In this document: piece by piece, positions 56,818 through 64,000 of the stretch | How positions within the stretch are numbered: the first letter of the stretch is position 1 | Layout: each line of letters starts with the position of its first letter | Assembly: GCA_007922195.1 (NCBI GenBank) | Contig: ML682092.1 | Coordinates: 665,424-729,423 of the forward strand | DNA from: Podocnemis expansa | Lineage: Eukaryota > Chordata > Testudines > Podocnemididae | Direction of reading: 5' to 3' | Length of the DNA: 64,000 bases | The notes under the pieces: model-generated | What the model saw: the letters and a program-made list of their open reading frames with translations, nothing else | What the model was told of the DNA's origin: nothing | Database searches by the model: none | Program-made: the position numbers and the translations under genes

Positions 56818-57451
56818 CTTAACTTGTGGTGTGTTTCTGTGCCACACCCAGACTGAATTGTCTGTTAAATGGCCCATTAAAAAAAAAAAAAAACCTCATG
56901 TACAATGGGCCCAAGGCCTGATGAGTCACCACTATTTGTTCATGTGACTCAGACTACATTTTATCGCTGTAAATTTCCACAAGCAGCATGAAAAAGTGCA
57001 AGGGGTATAGAAGGCAACTGCAACCCTCCCTGCCCCCACTATTGATTTGCCTTCAGTCTTCAGGTCAATCTACTGTCATCACCCACTACCTCTGGACCTA
57101 TTCATCTACAACTGAAGCTGTGAAACAAAAGAATGAGACCGAAATTCTGCCAAAAAACTGATATATATGGACTTTCAAATCATTTGCATGTATGTGATTA
57201 CTTTAATTCTTTAACATTTCTCTTATAGTGTATTTCCTCTAATTTGATAAAAAACCTTAAGTTCTCCTTCGAGTGCTGCTCACATCATTCAGTTACAGGT
57301 ATCTACGTGCCGCAGTGCATGGTAGCTCAGAAAGTCTTTAGTGTTAGCCTGTCAGGTCAGGGCACACAGCCAACGCTTCGCCCAATAGTAATGCAGTTCC
57401 TCCTCAATTCTTGAGGAACCGTTGACATACTCTGCCCATCCACTCATGTGA

Positions 57452-58230
57452 TTGACAGAGGGACTCAAGCATTGGTTTCATGCGAAAAAACAGGCCATTG
57501 CAATGGGAGGAATTCCGTTCAGGGAGTCCAAGCCCTCAGTGACCCTGATAATGGATGCCTCCAACTTGGGGTGGGGTGCCCACCTGTCTGGGGGCCTCTC
57601 CGCACAAGGTGTCTGGAGCCACAAGGGCAGTCTCCTCCACATAAATGTGAAGGAGCTCAGGGCCATCAGACTGGCCTGCATGACCTTCCTAGACTGGATC
57701 TAGGGCAGAGTCATCCAAATCCTCTCAGACAACACAACAGCTGTGTTCTACACGAACCGTCGGGGGGAGTCTGCTCCTCGGCCCTATGTGAGGAAGTGAC
57801 CAAGCTTTGGCAACTAGTGATAGACCATCACTTCACGCCAACTGCCGCCCATCTTCCCGGAGTGGACAACAGCATAGCGGATTCACTCAACAGAAAGCCA
57901 CTGCCGAATCACAAGTGGTCCCTCTACAACAAGGTCTTCTCCCTGTTGACAACCAGATGGGGAACCCCTCAGATCGACCTCTATCCCATGGCACAGAACC
58001 ACAAATGCCCTCAGTTCTGCTCCCTCCGAGGTCGGGAGAAAGGTTCTCTCAGTGATGCCTTCCTCCTCAACTGGTCGGGAGCCCTAATGTATGCCTTCCC
58101 GCCAATTCCCCTGATTCACCAGGTGCTCCTGAAGGCCCTCACGGACAATGCACTCATTATCCTGATAGCCCTGGACTGGCCCAGGCAACACTGGATCCCT
58201 CTCCTTCAAGACATGTCAGTGAGGACCCCA
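57452..58230 (+). pseudogene. DIRS RNase H domain and linker
   Basis: LIMDASNLGWGAHL carries the first catalytic Asp, HINVKELRAIRLA the Glu, and ILSDNTTAVFY the next Asp. HLPGVDNSIADSLNR closes the domain with the last Asp. The DIRS linker GTPQIDLYPMAQNHK and LNWSGALMYAFPPIPLI follows. A TAG at 57701-57703 (after DWI) and a frameshift near 57770 break the frame. The domain degrades the RNA strand of the RNA-DNA hybrid in an intact element. Confidence 0.85.
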
Positions 58231-58389
58231 CTCTGCCTCCCACGGTGGGCAGACCTTCTGACACAGGACTCGGGATGCCTTCGGGACCCCAACCCAGGCC
58301 TCCTGCACCTGACAGCCTGGATGCTCTCTGGTTCAGCGAGCCAGAGAGACACTGCTCGGATAGGGATAAAAACATCCTGGTTGGTAGCA

Positions 58390-59408
58390 GAAAACCCTCC
58401 ATCAGGTCCACTTAACATGGCAAAATGGAATCACTTCTCCACTTGGTGCTGTGATAAAGGCATAGACCCTACCTCTGCAACAATTCAGGCAACTTTAGAT
58501 TACCTTCTTGACCTAAGACAGAAAGGCCTATTCCTGTCCTCACTGAAAGTGTATTTGGCAGCAGTCTTGGCCTTTCACCAAACAGTAGATGGGGCTCCAC
58601 TCTTTTCACACCCCATCTGCCATAGATTCCTGAAAGGAGTGGAAAAACTTTTTCGCCACATCTGTAACCCCACCCCACAGTGGGACTTGAATGTGGTGCT
58701 ACAGGCTCTGACAGAACCACTGTATGAGCCCTTAGAGCCACTCTGCTCATGCTGTCCTGGAAGGTGGCTTTCCTGGTAGCTGTTACCTCAGCCAGAAGGG
58801 TTTCAGAGCTACGAGCCCTATCCTCTGAACCCCCATATACGGTTTTCTTCCCAGACAAGGTGGTCCTGCATCACCACCCCTCTTTCTTGCCCAAGGTTGC
58901 CACCGCCTTCCACATGAATCAAGAAATCTGCCTGCCGGTCTTCTATCCAGACCCTCAGGTGACAGAAAACCAGAGACGGTGGCATACCCTGGATGTGAGG
59001 AGAGCGCTCCTAATCTGTACTGAGCGCACACAATCTTTCCGCAAGACCTCCCAACTGTTTGTGGTGGTTGCAGAATGCATGAGAGGTTCTCCGGTATCCT
59101 CCCAATGCATCTCCAAATGGATTGTGAACTGCATTAAAGACTGCTACAGAAGGTTGAACACACCTCTCCCAGAGACTGTGAAAGCCCACTCTACCAGAGC
59201 TCAGGCGTCTTCCATGGCCATCCTCGTTAAGTTCCCGATCCAAGAAATCTGCAGGACCACTACGTGGTCATTGATACATGCCTTCACGACGCACTATGCC
59301 ATTGCCCAACAGGTGAGAGATGCTGCTGCTGTGGGCAGAGCTGTACTCAGTGTGGGTAGACTGCAACTCCTCCCACCATACTTGGGTATGGCTAGCAGTC
59401 ACCTGTAA
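58390..59408 (+). pseudogene. DIRS tyrosine recombinase (YR)
   Basis: An N-terminal helical SAM-like part (WNHFSTWCCDKGIDPTSATI, YLLDLRQKGLFLSSLKVYLAAV) is followed, after a frameshift near 58740, by the catalytic domain open to 59408. Catalytic residues are present: Arg in TSARRVSEL (about 58797), the HSTR box (His and Arg near 59187-59198), His in WSLIHAFT and the nucleophile Tyr in THYAIAQQ (about 59295). Only the frameshift disables it, so the catalytic set is complete. It would integrate the circular cDNA. Confidence 0.85.
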
Positions 59409-59498
59409 CTGAATGATGTGAGCAGCGCTTGAAGGAGAATGGTTGGTTACTCACCAGTAACCATCCTTCTTCGAGATGGGTTGCTCACATACATTCAG
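59399..59498 (+). repeat. DIRS internal complementary region (family A)
   Basis: cacctgtaactgaatg to cgcttgaaggagaa complements the left end at 57262. ggttactcaccag to cgagatgggttgctcac complements the right end near 59710-59755. It overlaps the end of the recombinase frame. Confidence 0.8.
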
Positions 59499-59499
59499 G

Positions 59500-59755
59500 C
59501 CCCTCCCACTGTCCCTGCTAACGGAGTTGGCAAAGGTATACGGGACTGGGAGGGTCAGGGTCACGGTCACATATATAGCTGCGGCCGCGGTTGCTGCCGC
59601 GGCGTGGTGGCAGCATTGGCCGTGCGCCCGCACCTGATAGGCTAATGCTAAAGACCTTCCAAGCTACCATGCACTGCGGCACGTAGACACTTGTAACTGA
59701 ATGTATGTGATCAGCCCATCTCAAAGAAGGACAGTTACTGGTGAGTAACCAACCG
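59500..59755 (+). repeat. DIRS family A right inverted terminal repeat
   Basis: Inverse of the left end: ggctaatgctaaagacc, then tgcggcacgtagacac and a mirrored TATA-like tatatag. It contains a gcggccgcgg GC-rich insertion relative to other copies. Confidence 0.8.
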
Positions 59756-60136
59756 TTTTAGTTACTAAGGGACTGGCTGGCAGAGTGGTATTTTGGTTAA
59801 GATTCAAACTTCTATTGATCTGATACTGTGGCTGATTCTCTGGGATCAGGAGAAACCTTTTGGTAAAGAGCATGGAGTTTGAAGTAACTTACCTGTTTTC
59901 TGGAGCCAGAGGCTAAGTGGGACCCAGAGACTGAAATGCAGTAGAGGGGACTGAGTATATTTTTGTTTTCGCTTCTTGATAACCAGTGTGGAGGATCAGG
60001 AGCATTATTTTTGACTGGTTGGGAAGCCAGACTTCAAAGTCACCCACAAAGGCTGGAGGAATTTGCTCTCCTTTTGCAGCCTGCTCTGACCTTGGCTTTT
60101 CCAGGTGGCTAACCTAGGCGAAACCAGCTCACACAC

Positions 60137-60323
60137 TGGTACATCCTCGTGACTTCTGATCATTCCACTCCTCAGCCTTCTCTTTATTGAGATAACTACA
60201 CTGAGGTCCTGTAATGTGTATCATCTAATCCTGCTTATTGTGCTTCTCTGACTCTGCTCCAATTTTTCAGCATCCTTCTTGAACAGCAGGCACCAGACCT
60301 GCATGCAGCATTCCAGCAGTGAT
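60137..60323. other. No gene recognised
   Basis: Short unassigned flank between the LTR-like repeat and the CR1 3' end. Confidence 0.4.
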
Positions 60324-62645
60324 TCATAGGATCATAGAATCATAGGGCTGGAAGAGATCTCATAGGTCATCTAGTCCAACCCCCTGCCAGTGGCAGGACC
60401 ACTCCCACTAAACCATCCCAGTCAGGGTTTTGTCCAGCCGGGCCTTAAACAGCTCCAAAGATGAAGACTCCACCACCTCCCTTGGCAGCTCATTCCAAGG
60501 CTTCACCACTCACCTAGTAAAAAAGTTTTTTCTAATATCCAGCCTCGACCTCCCTAACTGCAACTTGAGACCATTGCTCCTTGTTCTGTCCTCTGTTACC
60601 ACTGAGAACAGCCAAGCTCCATCTTCTTTTGAGCATCCCTTCAAGTAGTTGAAGGTTGCTATCAAATCCCCCCTCAATCTTCTCTTCTGCAGACTAAATA
60701 AGCCTAATGCTTTCAGTCTATCCTCATAGGGCTTGTGCTCCAGCCCTTTAATCATTTTGGTTGCCCTCCTCTGAACTCTCTCTAGCATGTCCCTGTCCTT
60801 TTTGTAGTGGGGAGCCCAAAACTGAACACAGTATTCTAGATGTGGCCTCACCAGTGCAGAATAGAGGGGAATGATCACATCCCTTGATCTGCTGGTAATA
60901 CTTCTTTTGATGCAGCCCAGTATGCCATTGGCCTTTTTGGCAGCAAGAGCACACTGCTGACTCATATCTAGCTTCCCATCCACCATGACCCCCAGGTCCT
61001 TTTCAACACTGCTGCTACTTAGCTGAATGTTCCCCAGCCTGTAGCAGTGCATGGGGTTTTTCCATCCCACATGCAGGATTTTACACTTGTCCTTATTGAA
61101 CTTCATAAGTTTTTTATTGGCCCACTGTTCCAATTTATCTAGGTCTCCCTGAATCCTGTCCTTGCCCTCCAACGTGTCTACTGTTCCCCCCAGCTTGGTG
61201 TCATCCGCAAACTTACTGAGAGTGCAGTCTATTCCATCATCCAGATCATTGATGAAAATGTTGAACAGAACTGGCCCCAGGACCGCCCCCTGGGGCATAT
61301 CACTCATGACTGGCTGCCAGCTAGACATGGAACCATTGATTCCTACACGCTGAAACCGTTGATCTAGCCAGTTTTCTATCCACCTTATAGTCCACCTATC
61401 CAACCCATACTTCCTTAATTTGCCAATGAGAATGCTGTGGGAAACTGTATCAAAAGCCTTGCTAAAATCAAGGTATATCACATCAGCGGTTCTTCCTGCA
61501 TCCAGAAAACCAGTCATCTGATCATAGAAGGAAATGAGATTGGTCAGACATGATTTACCCTTGGTAAATCCATGCTGACTGTTCCTGATCACTTTATTTT
61601 CTTCTAAGTGTTTGAGGATGGATTCTTTAAGAATCTGCTCCATAATTTTTCCAGGGATTGAGGTGAGGCTGACTGGTCTATAATTCCCCGGATCCTCCTT
61701 TTTCCCTTTCTTGAAAATAGGCACTACATTTGCTTTTTTCCAGTCCTCTGGCACCTCCCCTGTTCTCCATGAGTTTTGAAAGATAACGGCCAGCGGTGCT
61801 GCTATCTCATCGGCCAATTCCTTCAGCACCCTTGGATGCAGTTCGCCCGGCCCCATGGACTTGTACACATACTGCTTCTTTAAGCAGTCCCTAACCTGAC
61901 CTTCCGTCACCAAGGGCCTCTCTTCTTCTCTCCAATCTGCCATACCCATGGTAGTGGGCTGGGAGCTGACACTGCCTGTGAAAACTGAAGCAAAAAAAGC
62001 ATTGAGCACTTCAGCTTTTTCTTCATCCTCTGTCACGAGGATGCCTGCCCCATTCAGTAAGGGACCTACACCATCCCTGATCCTCTTCTTGTTATTAACA
62101 TACTTGTAGAACCCTTTCTTGTTATCCTTTACATCCCTCGCTAGCCGCAGCTCCATTTGTCCTTTGGCCTTTCTGATTTTATCCCTGCAGTCTCTACCAA
62201 TATCTTTATAAGCCTCCTTGGTCATCTGACCAAGCTTCCATTTCCTGTAAGCTTCCTTTTTATGTTTAAGCTCAGAGCAGAGTTCTCTGCTAAGCCATTC
62301 TGGCTGCCTCGCATGTTTGTTCTTTCTCCTAATTGGAATGGCAACTTCCTGTGCCCTTAGCAGGGTTTCTTTAAAATATAACCAACTCTCTTGGACTCCT
62401 TTCCCCTTCAGATTAGCTTCCCAAGGGATCCTGCCCATCAGTTCCCTGAGGGACCCAAAATCTGCTCTTTTGAAGTCCAGGGTTTGTGTTTTGCTTCTTT
62501 CCTTCCTTCCTTTAATGAGCATCCTGAACTCAACCAAGTCATGGTCACTAGTGCCTAGCTTGCCATTTACCCCTACCTCCCTGATCAATTCTTCCCTGTT
62601 TGTGAGCAGCAGGTCAAGATTGTACCTGTGCCAAACACTGTTCTA
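60324..62645 (-). mobile_element. CR1 LINE, 5'-truncated copy
   Basis: The 3' tail unit (cataggatcatagaatcat) is at 60324, and ORF2 runs leftward from 62645. Truncation at about 62645 falls inside the end of the endonuclease domain. It is near-identical in layout to 41891-43403, but longer and less decayed. Confidence 0.92.
60510..62645 (-). pseudogene. CR1 ORF2, over 700 codons open (endonuclease end plus full RT)
   Basis: The frame is open from the truncation point to a TGA at 60510-60512. It starts with the end of the AP endonuclease ([10 protein letters not shown]) and continues through [44 protein letters not shown] and FADDTK (catalytic Asp pair). The C-terminal domain includes CIKRSITSR and [11 protein letters not shown]. 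The conserved [11 protein letters not shown] region reads [11 protein letters not shown]. The TGA follows NFFTR and removes about 33 residues present in the other copy; it probably arose from AGA. The RT is otherwise uninterrupted. The N-terminal endonuclease is lost. Confidence 0.9.
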
Positions 62646-62739
62646 AAATAATCTCTTCGCCTTTACTCGAGATTTTCCTGTTTACACAACCAAAAACATT
62701 AGCTCTTTTGCCCACAGCACCAGAGCAGGATCACACATG

Positions 62740-64000
62740 TTCTCCTTCGAGTGCTGTTCACATCATTCAGTTACAGGTGTCTACATGCCGCAGTGCATGA
62801 CAGCTCGGAAAGTCTTCAGCCTTAGCCTGTCAGGTCAGGGCACGCAGCCAACACTCCCTCCACACCACAATTGCGGCTATATAGGTTACCATGACCCTGA
62901 ACCTCCCAGTTCCTTTTTCCGCCCTCAGCAACAGTTTCGGATTAGCCAAGAAACTTGCGTAAGCAAGTGCCTGCCTTCCACCATGAATTTCAAGATGCCT
63001 TGTTTCAAGCTGTGCCTAGGATGCTGTAAAGCCTTCCCACTCGACGAGCTGCACAATAAACACCTCGCATGCCTCAGTGAGTCCCATCTCACCAAGAGCT
63101 GTTCCCTCTGCCAGTCCTTCAAAAGGAGGACTCGCAAGGATAGAGACCGGCACCTCTGATCCCTTGCCAGGAGCAACGCACAAGCCTCTGATGCCACCCG
63201 AGTCCTGACTGCTCCAACAGCTCACCCACCGGCCCAGGTGCCGAAGCCCCAGGATAGATCTTTGGTGCTGAGCCTAGTCTCGGTCAACAACCCCGCCGGT
63301 ACTGTCGGGGCACCGAGCATCACAGTCGCTGAATCAACCTGCCACCAAACCCAGGGAAGTACCACTAGTGGCACTGTCGACTCCACAGGCCTCCACATCG
63401 GTGCAGGTGCACCCTCCAGCCCACATACTGACATTGCAGAAGAAAACCAGTTCAACGCTGACCGCAGCACTGGAAGTCCACTTAGCGTAGTGAGTGGCTC
63501 CGCCCACCGACCCAGTACCACCCAGCCTGAGCCCACCGCCAGCATTGTAATCCAGCACTGGGGACTGCTCTTCAAACCCGGTGCTCTCCAGCCCGGCTTC
63601 AGTACCTCATTTAGCGGAGGACTGCTCTCCAGCCTCCTCCCCATGCTCCTCCCGAGACGTGTCGGTGCTGTACTCCCAAGCCTCGGGGTTTCCCTCTCAC
63701 AGATTGGTGTCGATTTTGCCTCCAGCCTCCGTATGCTCTTGCCCTCTTAAGATGGTAATAAGGGTAGGAGAACATCTAGGGAAACAGCGCCGTAAGCGCT
63801 GTCCCTCGCCTGCGCCTCATCGCAAGCACAGATCCTCAAGGCCACCTGAACCAATGGAGGTCTCCTCATTAGGTACCGCGCCACAACCTAGAACCACAAC
63901 CACCTGGAGGTCGGAGCGTCCTTTACAAACTGGTCACACGACTGGCTAGACATGGCCACCGATGAGACTTGGGCCTCACAGCACTGCACCATCCTGTCCC
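62740..64000 (+). mobile_element. DIRS-type retrotransposon, family A copy 5 (5' part, runs off window)
   Basis: The left terminal repeat begins ttctccttcgagtgctg at 62740, with a TATA-like ctatatag near 62877-62884. The gag finger starts at 62983, and a Gly/Thr/Pro-rich spacer runs on to the window edge. Confidence 0.85.
62983..63750 (+). pseudogene. gag: DIRS family A gag, finger and spacer
   Basis: The ATG at 62983 sits in a strong context (ttccaccATGa). The finger reads MPCFKLCLGCCKAFP, then ACLSESHLTKSC and LCQSFKRRTRKDRD. A single TGA at 63157-63159 interrupts it, and the same frame then stays open to 63750 through a Thr/Ser/Gly-rich spacer. This makes it the least damaged family A gag start here. 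A His replaces the Cys in the second C-x2-C (NKHLAC). The spacer continues in another frame after 63750. Confidence 0.75.

Larger units (their letters stand above)
57262..59755 (+). mobile_element. DIRS-type retrotransposon, family A copy 4 (RNase H and recombinase kept)
   Basis: The left terminal repeat (57262-57380) is joined directly to about 86 bp of family B interior (57385-57470) and then to RNase H and tyrosine recombinase. The internal complementary region (59399-59498) and the right inverted terminal repeat (59500-59755) complete it. Gag and RT are missing. Copy 1 of the host LTR-like repeat (near 49365-49380) shows the uninterrupted site; no long target duplication is apparent, as expected for recombinase-mediated insertion. 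Confidence 0.9.
52345..60136 (+). repeat. LTR-like repeat, copy 2, split by three insertions
   Basis: The pieces 52345-52503, 56255-56311, 56818-57261 and 59756-60136 are collinear with 48370-50040. Between them lie a family B DIRS (52504-56254), a Penelope fragment (56312-56817) and a family A DIRS (57262-59755). A TATA-like gtatagaagg occurs near 57005. Copy 1 acts as a paralogous empty site for each insertion. Confidence 0.6.

Noticed and set aside
57448..58779. Single 443-codon gene
   Set aside because: The first part of this frame is a shadow. The RNase H motifs before about 57770 lie in another frame, so it is a broken RNase H/recombinase region.
1..64000. CRISPR array, operon, tRNA or rRNA gene
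   Set aside because: There are no regularly spaced short repeats with unique spacers, no prokaryotic gene packing and no recognisable structural RNA gene. The window is vertebrate repeat DNA.

Overview
The window is eukaryotic, repeat-dominated nuclear DNA. It most likely comes from a sauropsid, and a turtle fits best. The evidence is: CR1 LINEs ending in the 8-bp catagaat-type tail seen in birds, crocodiles and turtles; many DIRS-type tyrosine-recombinase retrotransposons, a group I know from turtles and other non-avian vertebrates but not as a feature of birds or crocodiles; Penelope-like 3' tails; and Harbinger and hAT non-autonomous elements. I see no host gene exon, tRNA, rRNA or CRISPR array, and no bacterial-style organisation. 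All coding-like stretches that I recognise belong to mobile elements, and nearly all are broken.

Layout. 1-2.94 kb: minus-strand DIRS family A copy. 2.94-11.59 kb: old, mostly unassigned DNA with a LINE C-terminal relic (4.3-4.7 kb), an LTR-like promoter region (5.3-7.5 kb) split by a palindrome-rich MITE and a Penelope tail, and two microsatellites. 11.59-17.30 kb: a plus-strand DIRS family B copy joined tail-to-tail with a minus-strand family A copy. 17.7-18.8 kb: Penelope tail, nested MITEs, a 400-N assembly gap and a hAT MITE end. 19-22.5 kb: LTR-like pieces and two degenerate tandem arrays. 23.07-25.33 kb: a partial PIF/Harbinger transposon with two convergent genes (Myb-like and DDE transposase). 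27.9-30.06 kb: family A DIRS split by an LTR-like insert. 30.33-37.85 kb: composite family B DIRS with two gag regions. 37.9-44.2 kb: unassigned DNA, a GC-rich degenerate tandem, a CR1 and a Penelope tail. 44.47-47.01 kb: family B DIRS copy. 48.4-60.1 kb: two copies of one LTR-like repeat; the first carries a hAT MITE, and the second is split by a family B DIRS, a Penelope fragment and a family A DIRS that keeps RNase H and tyrosine recombinase. 60.3-62.6 kb: a CR1 with a nearly intact 3' ORF2. 62.7 kb to the end: a family A DIRS gag running off the window.

How the parts relate. DIRS copies fill roughly 40% of the window. Family A copies between them carry gag, reverse transcriptase, RNase H and tyrosine recombinase relics, so family A descends from an autonomous element. 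The four family B copies carry gag only, three of them next to a collinear interior of up to 2.5 kb without recognisable coding content, so they look non-autonomous. Several complete right ends show the internal complementary region diagnostic of DIRS replication. One family A copy contains about 86 bp of family B interior, which suggests template exchange between the families. Nothing here convincingly shows a new functional system; the strongest leads are the non-autonomous DIRS family, the A/B chimera and the hammerhead-like motif in the Penelope tails.
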